Shown here one piece after another: positions 16,962-25,563 of a stretch of 64,000 nt of DNA; position 1 is the stretch's first letter, and each line of letters starts with the position of its first letter. Both the position numbers and the translations under genes were made by a program. The notes under the pieces are model-generated. The model ran no database searches. It was not told the DNA's origin and was given only the letters and a program-made list of their open reading frames with translations. The stretch lies in assembly GCF_000022545.1 (NCBI RefSeq), contig NC_012883.1, positions 1,781,801 to 1,845,800 of the forward strand, in the 5' to 3' direction. Origin of the DNA: Thermococcus sibiricus MM 739 (GTDB lineage Archaea > Methanobacteriota_B > Thermococci > Thermococcales > Thermococcaceae).

Positions 16962-17489
16962 ATGAACAACAGACCGTTTTTGATTTCAGTATTCTTTTTT
17001 CTTTTAGGTTTAATTTTTGGAGTTTTTTCCGCATTATTTAATGATTATTCAGCGTATTTTGGCTTTGATCCTTTTGACAATTCCAACCCAGGAGTTTTAT
17101 TCTTTTTTAAACACAATATTAAGGTGGCTTTTTTGTTATGGTGCGGTGCAGTAACGCTTGGTGTAATAACGCTAGTGAATCTGTTCTCTAATGGCTTTAT
17201 TTTGGGTTCGGCTGTAAGAACAACTTCGACTCAAATTGGAGTTTTTAGAACCCTTCTATTAGTGCTTCCCCACGGTATTTTTGAAATCCCTGGCTTAATT
17301 ATAGCTGGATCTGCAGGCTTTAAAATTCCTTATGAATTGTTGAGGTTTGCCTTGGGTAAAAAGGAAGAAATGATTACAGAAGAAGATGCTAAAGAGTTCT
17401 TTAAACTTGTGGGAGTATCAATAGCTTTAATACTCATTGCAGCCATAATAGAAAGCAAAATAACACTAAAACTGGCTGAGAAACTGTGA
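16962..17489 (+). CDS. SpoIIM/DUF95-family integral membrane protein
   Basis: A 175-aa protein with ~4-5 membrane helices. The pattern FFFKHNIKVAFLLWCGAVTLGVITLVNLFSNGF, followed by LPHGIFEIPGLIIAGSAGFKI, is characteristic of the SpoIIM (stage II sporulation M, DUF95) family. DUF95 proteins are conserved in circular bacteriocin gene clusters, where they contribute to export or immunity, but they also occur alone in many archaea. GGGGGGAG precedes the ATG. A hairpin CAGTG...CACTG and a TATA-like TTTATATTTTTAA (16900-16912) lie upstream, so it may also have its own promoter. Confidence 0.85.
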   Translation: MNNRPFLISVFFFLLGLIFGVFSALFNDYSAYFGFDPFDNSNPGVLFFFKHNIKVAFLLWCGAVTLGVITLVNLFSNGFILGSAVRTTSTQIGVFRTLLLVLPHGIFEIPGLIIAGSAGFKIPYELLRFALGKKEEMITEEDAKEFFKLVGVSIALILIAAIIESKITLKLAEKL

Positions 17490-17561
17490 TGATCACACAT
17501 TATTTCCACTGGACTATTGATAGTACAAACATTTATAAAGTATTAGCACTATACATAGTAC

Positions 17562-18851
17562 ATGATATCAAAAGAAGTCTGGGCCAGGATAATAAGAGAC
17601 TACCTTGAGTGGGATGTTAAACTTGTTGAGCGAAATATAAATTACAGCATACCTAAGGTCCAAAGAGCTTTGGTCATTATTGGGCCACGAAGAGCTGGAA
17701 AAACTTATTTCATGTTCCAGATAATTAAAGAACTTTTAAAACAAGGGGTTAGGAAAGAAGAGACGATCTACATTAATTTGGAAGATCCCAGGATAATAGA
17801 TACTACTTTGGATGATTTATTGGGCCTCTTGGATGTCTATTATTCCCAATTTCCTGAAAATGTAAAGGGACATAACTACTTTTTCTTGGATGAAATTCAA
17901 ACAGTTAAAAATTGGGAAAAGTTCGTGAGGTTCTTACTTGATAAAAATCAGCGGGTGATTGTTTCGGGTTCTTCCTCCAGGCTTTTATCAAAAGAAATAG
18001 CAACTGAACTGAGAGGGAGGAGTGTTCCTATAAGGGTTTATCCCTTTTCATTCAGGGAGATACTGGTTTCTCATGGGATAAAGGTTGATAGATTCTACTC
18101 CACTTATGAGGAGGCTAAGATCAAGAAGCTGCTTAGGCAATATCTCCTTTGGGGAGGCTATCCCGAGGTCGTATTGGACTTTTCTCTCAGAAGGGAGATT
18201 CTTCGAGAGATAATTGACTTGATGATCTACAAGGATATCGTTGAGCGGTGGGGGATCGTCAATATCAAGGCATTAAAGCTCCTTTTCAGGATGCTTGCGT
18301 TTTCCACTCACCTTTCCATTTCCAAGGCATACAAAAACTTGAAAGGGATCGGCATTAACGTAGGAAAGACAACGGTTGCAAACTACTTAGAATTTCTGGA
18401 AGACTCTCTTGTGTTCTATCCCCTCAGGGCTCTAATAAAGTCATACAAGCTTCAGGAGCTGTACGGGTTCAAGCCCTATTTGGTGGACAACGGACTCTTG
18501 ACAAGTCTAGGCGTCCAAGATGAGGGGAGATTGTTAGAAAACTTGGTCTTTACCGAACTTTTAAAGTTTGACTTGGAGCCGAATAGAGACGTATTTTACT
18601 ACAGAACAAGGGATGGAAAGGAAGTGGATTTTGTTATACTGGAGAAAGGAAGGATAAAGCAAGCAATTCAGGTTACTTATGAGCTCAATGAAAGCAACTA
18701 TGAAAGGGAAATTTCTGCCTTGGTCGGGGCTTCAAAAGAGCTCAATTGCAGAGACCTGCTTCTCATAACATGGGATCAGGAGGAGACAATTAAGAAGAAA
18801 GGGAAGGAAATCAAAGTTATGCCCCTGTGGAAGTGGCTCCTCCCCAAATAG
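17562..18851 (+). CDS. AAA-type ATPase with DUF4143 (COG1373 family)
   Basis: A 429-aa P-loop ATPase. Walker A IIGPRRAGKTYF is near residue 45 and Walker B YFFLDEIQTVKNWEKFVR near 107-124. Sensor VSGSSSRLLSKEIATELRGR follows, then a wHTH-like middle and the C-terminal DUF4143 domain with a PD-(D/E)xK-like pattern (GKEVDFVILEKG then QAIQVTYEL) and the conserved end PLWKWLL. The cellular role of this family is unknown; members proliferate in archaeal and bacterial genomes. TATA CATTTATAAAGT is at about 17529-17540, so the mRNA is nearly leaderless. Two close relatives lie at 39.6 and 41.2 kb. Confidence 0.88.
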   Translation: MISKEVWARIIRDYLEWDVKLVERNINYSIPKVQRALVIIGPRRAGKTYFMFQIIKELLKQGVRKEETIYINLEDPRIIDTTLDDLLGLLDVYYSQFPENVKGHNYFFLDEIQTVKNWEKFVRFLLDKNQRVIVSGSSSRLLSKEIATELRGRSVPIRVYPFSFREILVSHGIKVDRFYSTYEEAKIKKLLRQYLLWGGYPEVVLDFSLRREILREIIDLMIYKDIVERWGIVNIKALKLLFRMLAFSTHLSISKAYKNLKGIGINVGKTTVANYLEFLEDSLVFYPLRALIKSYKLQELYGFKPYLVDNGLLTSLGVQDEGRLLENLVFTELLKFDLEPNRDVFYYRTRDGKEVDFVILEKGRIKQAIQVTYELNESNYEREISALVGASKELNCRDLLLITWDQEETIKKKGKEIKVMPLWKWLLPK

Positions 18852-18855
18852 AAAA

Positions 18856-19809
18856 TTATTCTTTGCCCAATAGCTCCCTAACCGTTTTTTCCACCGCTTG
18901 GTAGCTGTTCATCTTCGGCTTCCAGCCCTTGGCTTTGGCCTTCTCGATGTTAAGGAGCATCACTTTAACGTCTCCCTTCCATCCTCTTCCGCCGTCAACG
19001 CCACCCGTGAAATAGAACTCTGGATTCAAGCCCATCTCCCTGCTCACTATCTCTGCTATCTCCTTCACAGTTATCCAGTCTTCACTGCCGATATTATAAG
19101 CATCGTAGATTTTGTCCTCCTTTAAAAACTCTTTAAATAAATAAAGCATGGCCTCAACGGTATCGCTAACGTGGAGGTAGCTCTTCCTCTGTGTTCCATC
19201 ACCTAAAATCTCCAATCTGTTTGGATTCTTCTTGAGTTTGTTTATGAAATCATAGATAACTCCATGGTTTGACCTCTTCCCTATTATATTTGCCAGCCTG
19301 AAGACCACGGCTTTTACGTCAAATGTGTGGGCATAGCCTGATATCAATGCTTCGGCAGCCAACTTTGCCCCGCCATAGACGCTTATCGGTTCCAGGGGCC
19401 CATAATCCTCGGGAGTTGGTATCGTCTTTGCCTCCCCATAAACTGTGGATGAGGAAGTGAAGGCCAGTGCTTTTACATCTTCTTTTCTCATGGCCTCGAG
19501 GAGGTTGTAGGTTATGAGAACGTTGGTCTCATATAAAAGTTCTGGACTTTGGGTGCCAATCCTCACTTCAGGATTTGCAGCAAGATGAAAAACGGCATCC
19601 ACTCCTTTAACTGCTTTTTCACAAATGTCTCTCCTTCTCAGGTCTCCATGCATAAATTCAAAACGTTCGTGATCAATCCACCCTTTGAGGTTTTCCAAGC
19701 TCCCTGCACTTAAATCATCGAGAACTCTAACTTCATGACCATCCTCCATAAGTCTATCCACAAGGTGAGAGCCTATAAACCCGGCACCGCCAGTTACGAG
19801 TACCTTCAT
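18856..19809 (-). CDS. NAD-dependent sugar-nucleotide epimerase (UDP-glucose 4-epimerase-like)
   Basis: A 317-aa extended SDR. The NAD-binding GGAGFIGSHL is at 7-16, the catalytic TSSSTVYGE stretch at ~118-126, and Y145/K149 in SVYGGAKLAAEA. The fit is to GalE-type 4-epimerases converting UDP-Glc to UDP-Gal or UDP-GlcNAc to UDP-GalNAc for surface glycans. It lies at the start of the polysaccharide locus, divergent from the MntA/HepT pair and convergent with the ATPase gene (4-nt gap). ATG at 19809 after GTTTGGTGATAG. Confidence 0.9.
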   Translation of the reverse strand: MKVLVTGGAGFIGSHLVDRLMEDGHEVRVLDDLSAGSLENLKGWIDHERFEFMHGDLRRRDICEKAVKGVDAVFHLAANPEVRIGTQSPELLYETNVLITYNLLEAMRKEDVKALAFTSSSTVYGEAKTIPTPEDYGPLEPISVYGGAKLAAEALISGYAHTFDVKAVVFRLANIIGKRSNHGVIYDFINKLKKNPNRLEILGDGTQRKSYLHVSDTVEAMLYLFKEFLKEDKIYDAYNIGSEDWITVKEIAEIVSREMGLNPEFYFTGGVDGGRGWKGDVKVMLLNIEKAKAKGWKPKMNSYQAVEKTVRELLGKE

Positions 19810-19890
19810 TCTATCACCAAACTAACTTTAATAGTAGTTCTCTTAAGCTTTAGGGAAAGTTTTTTAGTTTTCAGATGTGAATTTTAATAC

Positions 19891-20295
19891 ATGAGGATAT
19901 ACAACTTACCATCCGAGGATAGAGAGAAGATAAAGAAGAGGATTACCGATTTTTTAATTAATCGGAAAGAGGTTTTGTTTGCTTATATTCACGGATCTTT
20001 CATTGAAAACCGTCCATTTAGAGACATTGACGTTGCTATTTACGTTGATGGAGATCACGATTTAGCCTATGAGCTGGAGATGGAAGAGGAGCTAACATGG
20101 TTTGTAGGGTTTCCAGTTGATGTTAGGGTTATTAATGATGCTCCGGTGACGTTCAGATTTAAGGCTCTTGAGGGAGAGCTCCTTTTTAGTAGGGATGATA
20201 ATGCCAGATGTGAGTTTGAGGAAGGGACTTTGCGTGAGTATCATGATTATTCTTATTATCTCAGGAGGTATGGGAGGGATCTCCTTGGAATATGA
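19891..20295 (+). CDS. mntA: MNT-type nucleotidyltransferase, antitoxin of a HepT/MntA pair
   Basis: A 134-aa minimal nucleotidyltransferase. The motif GSFIENRPFRDIDVAIY (~40-56) gives the G-S-x10-D-x-D metal site of MNT enzymes. Known MntA antitoxins AMPylate a tyrosine in the partner HEPN toxin HepT. The end overlaps the HEPN gene by 11 nt. The N-terminus is short and the mRNA probably near-leaderless (AT-rich sequence just upstream). Confidence 0.85.
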   Translation: MRIYNLPSEDREKIKKRITDFLINRKEVLFAYIHGSFIENRPFRDIDVAIYVDGDHDLAYELEMEEELTWFVGFPVDVRVINDAPVTFRFKALEGELLFSRDDNARCEFEEGTLREYHDYSYYLRRYGRDLLGI

Positions 20296-20707
20296 CAAAG
20301 AAAAAATCATGAAGCGTGTTTCAGAAGCGGAGAATGCCTTACAGAACCTTCGAGAACTTTCAAGTTTCTCTGAAGAGGACTTTTTAAAGAACAAGCATTA
20401 CATTTCAAGCGCCAAATATAATCTGTTAGTTGCTATCGAAGCATGTATTGATATTGCATATCACTTAATTTCTAAAAATCGTATGAGGCTTCCCCAAGAT
20501 TACGCTGACACTTTCAGAGTTTTAGTAGAGAATGGTATTATAAGTGAACATTTGGGGAAACGTTTAATGCTAATGGTTAGGTTCAGGAACAGGCTTGTGC
20601 ACATATATTGGGAGATCAACGACAAAAAGATTTACCATTATCTTAAGGACGATGTTCGTGATGTTGAGGAATTTCTGAATAAAATCCGGGAGACATTACG
20701 AGAATAA
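20285..20707 (+). CDS. hepT: HEPN-domain RNase toxin (HepT)
   Basis: A helical HEPN protein with the RNase motif R-x4-H-x-Y in RFRNRLVHIYW near the C-terminus; the tyrosine is the one modified by MntA in characterised systems. I chose the TTG at 20285 (140 aa, the usual HepT length) because GGAGGG lies 6 nt upstream, though an ATG at 20270 or 20312 is possible. The frame extends to 20168 only as an overlap of mntA. Inference: growth-arrest toxin neutralised by the upstream gene. Confidence 0.82.
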   Translation: MEYDKEKIMKRVSEAENALQNLRELSSFSEEDFLKNKHYISSAKYNLLVAIEACIDIAYHLISKNRMRLPQDYADTFRVLVENGIISEHLGKRLMLMVRFRNRLVHIYWEINDKKIYHYLKDDVRDVEEFLNKIRETLRE

Positions 20708-20720
20708 GGTGGTGTAATAA

Positions 20721-21716
20721 ATGAAAGTCCTTATCATGGCCGGAGGATATGCCACTCGTTTGTGGCCGATCACAAAGGGTAAACCAAAACCCCTCTTACC
20801 TGTGGGAGATAAATACATCATCGATTACATCCTTGAGAAGACCAAGGATCTTGGTTTGGAAGTTCATGTGTCAACCAACAAGTTCTTTGAGAAGCATTTT
20901 AAGAATTGGGCCGAAAAAAACAACATTGGGCTTATTGTGGAGGAAACTATAAGCGAAGAGGAAAAACTGGGGACTATTGGAGCTATTAAATATGCAGTAT
21001 CAGAACTTGGGGTTGATGATTACCTTATAGTTGCTGGTGACAATCTGTTCTCCTTTTCTCTGGGGGAGTTTTTGAAACACTACAGTGGAAGGCCATTAAT
21101 AGCTGTTTACGACGTTGGTGACTTTGAGTTAGCGAAGAGGTATGGTGTGGTGCTGGTTGAGGGGGATAGAGTGATTGATTTTCAGGAAAAACCCCTGCAA
21201 CCAAAGTCCACATTGATAAGCACTGGCGTTTATGCTTTTCCAAAGGATGTTATAGAGAAGGTTGGTGAATACCTCGAAGAGGGCAACAGAGATTCGCCGG
21301 GCTATTTCATAGAGTGGCTTCTTAAGAAGGACGTTGAAATTTATGCATACAAGTTCGATGACTACTGGTATGATATTGGTTCGGCCGACAGTTATCTGGA
21401 GGCTATGAAAACCCTTTTGAAGGAAAGTCAGATTGAAGAGATTCAGATAAGTTCTTATTCTAAGATAATCAATCCTGTGGTTATAAAGAAGGGTGCGAGA
21501 ATTCTCGGAAGGTCGATAGTTGGGCCCTACGCCTACATTGGGGAGAACTGCGTGATTGAGAACTCCGATGTTAGCGATTCGATAATCTTTGGTAACACTG
21601 TTATCAGGGGTTCTACAATATGGCGCTCCATAATAGATGAGAAGTGCGAGATAAGGAATCTCGAGCTTAAGAAGAGCTTGGTTGGAGGGCATGCTAAGAT
21701 ACAGAGGGGAGATTAG
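20721..21716 (+). CDS. Sugar-1-phosphate nucleotidylyltransferase with C-terminal beta-helix
   Basis: A 331-aa NDP-sugar pyrophosphorylase. The signature MAGGYATRLWPITKGKPKPL is at 6-25. The catalytic core runs to ~225, followed by a left-handed beta-helix with hexapeptide-like repeats (INPVVIKKGARILG, VGPYAYIGENCVIENS). It probably makes UDP-, GDP- or dTDP-sugars from NTP and sugar-1-phosphate for the polysaccharide locus; the nucleotide is not clear. GGTGGTG precedes the ATG; it lies 13 nt after hepT, so the toxin-antitoxin pair may be co-transcribed with it. Confidence 0.9.
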   Translation: MKVLIMAGGYATRLWPITKGKPKPLLPVGDKYIIDYILEKTKDLGLEVHVSTNKFFEKHFKNWAEKNNIGLIVEETISEEEKLGTIGAIKYAVSELGVDDYLIVAGDNLFSFSLGEFLKHYSGRPLIAVYDVGDFELAKRYGVVLVEGDRVIDFQEKPLQPKSTLISTGVYAFPKDVIEKVGEYLEEGNRDSPGYFIEWLLKKDVEIYAYKFDDYWYDIGSADSYLEAMKTLLKESQIEEIQISSYSKIINPVVIKKGARILGRSIVGPYAYIGENCVIENSDVSDSIIFGNTVIRGSTIWRSIIDEKCEIRNLELKKSLVGGHAKIQRGD

Positions 21717-21753
21717 GTTTTTATACTGTGCCTTTCATTAGGTTTTGAGGGCT

Positions 21754-22998
21754 ATGACTGAGAGCTTAAAACTAAGGCTGATCAAAAACGCGGGCTGGTT
21801 ATTTGGTGCTGAGGTTATTTCAAAACTCCTAGCCTATGGTGTGGTAGTACTTTTAAGCAGAACCCTAGGCCCGGAAGGACTCGGTCAGTATTCGTTCATC
21901 TTCTACTACGTGGGGCTTCTCGGGATATTCTCTGATTTGGGTGTTGGTTATTATCTTATGAGGGAAGTTGCCAGGGATAGGGAGAAGCTCAACGAGCTGC
22001 TTCCGGGTGCCTTGGGTCTTAAGATCATACTCGCGATTGTTAATTTCTTGGTTATTGTAGGAATAACACTTTTCCTTCCGAAGCCGGAGTGGATGAAGAT
22101 TCTCATAATCTTGGCTGGAGCCGAAGCGATATTGACATGGATTTCATATCTCTTCGTTCGCATTATGTACGCCTACGAGATCACTAAGTATGAGGCTCTA
22201 GCGATAACCATTGAGAGGTTTTGGGCATTTTTTGTTGGTGGGGCCGTTCTCTACACTTTCAAATCGCTATCACTCTTCATAGTTATGCTCTTAGCAGGCT
22301 ACACCCTAAGAGAGCTGTTGAGGATAAAGTGGGGTCTTCAGTTTGTTGATGAACTTAAAATCCGCTTTAGGCCCGAGATGTGGAAAGGCCTTTTGAAAAA
22401 ATCTTATCCATTCTGGCTAATCGGATTATTTACTCTGATCTATTACCGTACGGACATGGTAATGTTGAATCTTCTTAAAGGGGATTACGAAACGGGAATT
22501 TATAGGGCAGCGTATACACTGATAGAGGTTTCTCTCTTTGTTCCAAGTATTGTTGTCTCAACGACGATGCCTTCCATGGCAAGACTATGGAGAGAAGACA
22601 AGACAACTCTCAATGTTTTGTTTAAGAAGAGCTCTCAGATGCTTGTCTTTCTAGGAGTTGTTGGTTTAGCTGGCTATTACATCTTTGCTAGGCTTGGGAT
22701 TTTGATAGTCTTTGGAGAGGAGTTCCTCCCAAGTGTCCCCGTGTTGAAGATTTTGGCTTTCGCAGTTCCGTTCATGTTTCTGAATTCTCTATTAGGAAGC
22801 TATATGAACGCTACCGGGAAGGAATTGGCATTTACGAAGATAACGGGATTTACGGCTTTGCTGAATGTTGCTCTGAATTATTTTCTTATCATCAATTTTG
22901 GTGCAGAGGGAGCTGCCATAGCGACTGTAATAAGTCAAGGATTGGCAAGTGTCTTGAGTTCAAAAATATTAAACACTAAAAATAGTAGTGTTAAGTAG
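21754..22998 (+). CDS. Polysaccharide flippase (Wzx/MATE-like)
   Basis: A ~414-aa membrane protein with 12 or so helices of the polysaccharide-export/MOP superfamily. The N-terminal NAGWLFGAEVISKLLAYGVV and SRTLGPEGLGQYSF are typical, as is ATGKELAFTKITGFTALLN before the last helices. It translocates lipid-linked oligosaccharide units to the cell surface. It overlaps the convergent IspD/SDR gene by 8 nt. A second flippase is at 51.0 kb, implying two glycan export systems. Confidence 0.88.
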   Translation: MTESLKLRLIKNAGWLFGAEVISKLLAYGVVVLLSRTLGPEGLGQYSFIFYYVGLLGIFSDLGVGYYLMREVARDREKLNELLPGALGLKIILAIVNFLVIVGITLFLPKPEWMKILIILAGAEAILTWISYLFVRIMYAYEITKYEALAITIERFWAFFVGGAVLYTFKSLSLFIVMLLAGYTLRELLRIKWGLQFVDELKIRFRPEMWKGLLKKSYPFWLIGLFTLIYYRTDMVMLNLLKGDYETGIYRAAYTLIEVSLFVPSIVVSTTMPSMARLWREDKTTLNVLFKKSSQMLVFLGVVGLAGYYIFARLGILIVFGEEFLPSVPVLKILAFAVPFMFLNSLLGSYMNATGKELAFTKITGFTALLNVALNYFLIINFGAEGAAIATVISQGLASVLSSKILNTKNSSVK

Positions 22999-24409
22999 TT
23001 ATAAAACCAATCTTCCTTAAGATTTTTTCTTCAACATCTTTTCTAACGTGAATTGGAAGTCCAGTAACTCCTGATACTAAGGCCAAGAGAGTGACATAAG
23101 CAACAGTCTCTGGCATAAGTAGTGTCTCATCTGGTTCTTTCCCAAAATTTTTGAGTCGCATTGGGGTTTTAGTTCTTTCAGGCACGATGATGGAAATTTT
23201 GATCTCTCTGTCACTAACTTCATCCGATACTGCCTGAACGAAATTCACTAGACCCGCTTTAGTTGCAGAATATATTGAATAATTCATTCTTCCACGAGTA
23301 TATGAGCTAGAACCAAAAAGAATTATAGATCCTCCGTTCCTAATGTACTTTAGTCCAAGTTTTGTGACGAACACAGATCCTAAAAAGTTAATATTAACTT
23401 CCTCAACAATATCTGTTATTTCCCGAGACTCTAAAGAACCCATCTTAAGGGTTCCTGCAGTATTGACGATATAGTCAATTGTACCTTCCTTTTCGTATAC
23501 TGACTTTAAAGCTTCATCAATGGAGTCTGGGTTACTAACATCGACACCCGTTTTGCGAGAAAATGCATAAGTTCTTGCACCGTAGTGTTTAGCAATTTCA
23601 ACTATTTTCTCTCCAATACCACTGGTGCCTCCAAACACTACAATGACTTTATCCTTTAGGTTAGATAACTTGCTTTCAATTTCTACTTTGGTGGTATTTT
23701 CATTTATAAGGTACTCTCCTCTTAGCTGGAAAAGCCTATCTAGCACATAATAATCAACATTATATGTGAACTTAACATTAGTTACACTACCAGAAACTAC
23801 GTGAACGTCACAGAGGTTATACCTAAGTACTAAAGAACAATCATCTGTAGCTTGGTTAAATCCTTCATCCTCTGCAAGTTTGTGAGCCTTTAGTATGACC
23901 TCGCGTCTGAATCCTTGGGGAGTCTGACCTTGATAGAGAAACTTTCTATTAGGAATTCTAAGGATTGTTCTCCCATCAGATACGACAATTGTATCGATAG
24001 CAGGTATTACAACATCAACAGCGCAATGAACATCTAGGGCTTTAATTACGTTTGTTATAATGTCCTTTGTGATTAAGGGTCTTACTGCATCATGAATTAA
24101 TACTTTCTCAACACTATTATCATCAATTGCATAAACACCAATTTTCGAAGACTCTTGCCTTGTTGAACCTCCCTTTAATACTTTGGTAATTTTCTTGTAT
24201 TTTGGCAATATTGTCTCTAAAAAGTAATCATAATAATATGGGTTAATGACCACATAGACTTCATCAACTAATGGATGAGTCTCAAAGACATCGAGAGTAT
24301 GTTCAATAACTTTCTTACCAGCAATTTTGACAAACTGCTTAGGTGTTTCCCAGCCTAACCTTGAACCAACCCCACCAGCTAGGATTATTGCCACAGTCTT
24401 GTCCATCAT
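22991..24409 (-). CDS. Bifunctional CDP-ribitol-type synthase: IspD/TarI cytidylyltransferase fused to SDR reductase
   Basis: A 472-aa two-domain enzyme. Residues 1-~235 match IspD/TarI nucleotidyltransferases: AIILAGGVGSRLGWETPKQF, then VLIHDAVRPLI. Residues ~245-472 are a short-chain reductase with GGTSGIGEKI and Y-x3-K in SIYSATKAGL. This fusion is the layout of bacterial Bcs1/Acs1 enzymes, which reduce ribulose-5-phosphate and make CDP-ribitol for capsule polymers. It is last in the minus-strand glycan operon and overlaps the TagF-like gene by 4 nt (ATGA). Together they suggest a ribitol-phosphate-type polymer; another polyol is possible. Confidence 0.85.
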   Translation of the reverse strand: MMDKTVAIILAGGVGSRLGWETPKQFVKIAGKKVIEHTLDVFETHPLVDEVYVVINPYYYDYFLETILPKYKKITKVLKGGSTRQESSKIGVYAIDDNSVEKVLIHDAVRPLITKDIITNVIKALDVHCAVDVVIPAIDTIVVSDGRTILRIPNRKFLYQGQTPQGFRREVILKAHKLAEDEGFNQATDDCSLVLRYNLCDVHVVSGSVTNVKFTYNVDYYVLDRLFQLRGEYLINENTTKVEIESKLSNLKDKVIVVFGGTSGIGEKIVEIAKHYGARTYAFSRKTGVDVSNPDSIDEALKSVYEKEGTIDYIVNTAGTLKMGSLESREITDIVEEVNINFLGSVFVTKLGLKYIRNGGSIILFGSSSYTRGRMNYSIYSATKAGLVNFVQAVSDEVSDREIKISIIVPERTKTPMRLKNFGKEPDETLLMPETVAYVTLLALVSGVTGLPIHVRKDVEEKILRKIGFITT

Positions 24410-25563
24410 ATCTCACCTCTAGAGATATGGAAGAAATACCTTATTATTCTTTCCGAAGACTTGCCATCTTGATGTTTGTACATAATGTTTCTGAGCCATT
24501 TTCTCTTGTATTCAAATCCATCTTTCCCCTCTTCTAAAACGCCTGAAATAGTTTTTACAAGGGCATCTACAGAGTACGCAATCTTCCCGGGAACCCACTC
24601 CTCGAAGGGTTCTAATATTAAACCTCTGTGTGCCCTATAATCATCAATGTCTGGAACATAAAATATCATAGGTCTATCTAGGATTAAATAGTCCCAAAAA
24701 ATAGAGGAATAGTCCGTAATAAGTAAATCACTAACAAGAAGGAGCTCGTTAGTTGTCAATCCCTTCTTAAGCATATTATTTGAAGTTATTATATGAAAGT
24801 TCTTTGGAAATTCATAAGATAAAATATTTGCCTCTTCTTGGGGATGAGGTTTGAATACAAGCATTGCATTGTTGATTTTGAGTACTTTTTGGAGTTCTTT
24901 ATTTGTTGCGAGTTCTAAAAATAGTTTGAATTGAAAGGTAGGATTCCACTCTCTCCACGTAGGAGCATAGAGAACTACTTTTTTGTCTAGAGGTAAATTT
25001 AGTTTTTCTTTCAATTCAACTTTTAACTTTTCATTGTTTTTATTAAGAAAAAGAACGTCAGTGCGAGGGATGCCTAGCTCCAAAATGTCTTGAGGAGGAA
25101 CACCAAAAAGAGATGAGTAAATAACCCCTACAAATCGAGAAGGGACTGTTAGGAAATCAGGTAGAATGTGCCAATAATTTTTAATCCAAACTCCGTCCCG
25201 CTTTATAGGAAGGCCATGCCACAACAAAATAGCTATTTGATTCCCTGACTTCCAGTAGGGAACGCCATGGGAAAGAATTAAGTATTTTGCCTTTATTATC
25301 CACTTTAAATATTCAAAGGTTCTGTACTGGACAAAGACCGTTGATTCATTATCAAGGTTTTGGAACTTGGTCTTATCATTTACCACCCACACAAATTTAT
25401 AACCTTCAAGAAGCTCCTTTGCTTTTTCATAAAGATACCTGGGATTATCGCTAAAATCGGGGGTTGAGATAAACATGATCACTCTCCCATCCTTAGGTAT
25501 GAGGCGATTTATCTTTGCGAAGATTCTGCTCAGAACGTAATGAATAAGTGGCTTAAGTTTCAT
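24406..25563 (-). CDS. CDP-polyol phosphotransferase, TagF/TarL-like (Glyphos_transf)
   Basis: A ~385-aa peripheral membrane enzyme of the CDP-glycerol:poly(glycerophosphate) glycerophosphotransferase family. Family features are LSHGVPYWKSGNQIAILLWHG, VLYAPTWREWNP, FKPHPQEE and ITDYSSIFWDYL. It would transfer polyol-phosphate from a CDP-polyol to a growing glycan or lipid-linked acceptor. The ATG at 25563 overlaps the upstream GT4 stop as ATGA with GAGGAT upstream; a longer start at 25584 is less likely. The preceding operon gene is a GT4 and the following one makes the CDP-polyol. Confidence 0.88.
   Translation of the reverse strand: MKLKPLIHYVLSRIFAKINRLIPKDGRVIMFISTPDFSDNPRYLYEKAKELLEGYKFVWVVNDKTKFQNLDNESTVFVQYRTFEYLKWIIKAKYLILSHGVPYWKSGNQIAILLWHGLPIKRDGVWIKNYWHILPDFLTVPSRFVGVIYSSLFGVPPQDILELGIPRTDVLFLNKNNEKLKVELKEKLNLPLDKKVVLYAPTWREWNPTFQFKLFLELATNKELQKVLKINNAMLVFKPHPQEEANILSYEFPKNFHIITSNNMLKKGLTTNELLLVSDLLITDYSSIFWDYLILDRPMIFYVPDIDDYRAHRGLILEPFEEWVPGKIAYSVDALVKTISGVLEEGKDGFEYKRKWLRNIMYKHQDGKSSERIIRYFFHISRGEI

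Noticed and set aside
20168..20284. Longer HepT start
   Set aside because: It reads mntA in another frame; HepT proteins are normally ~140 aa, which the TTG at 20285 gives.
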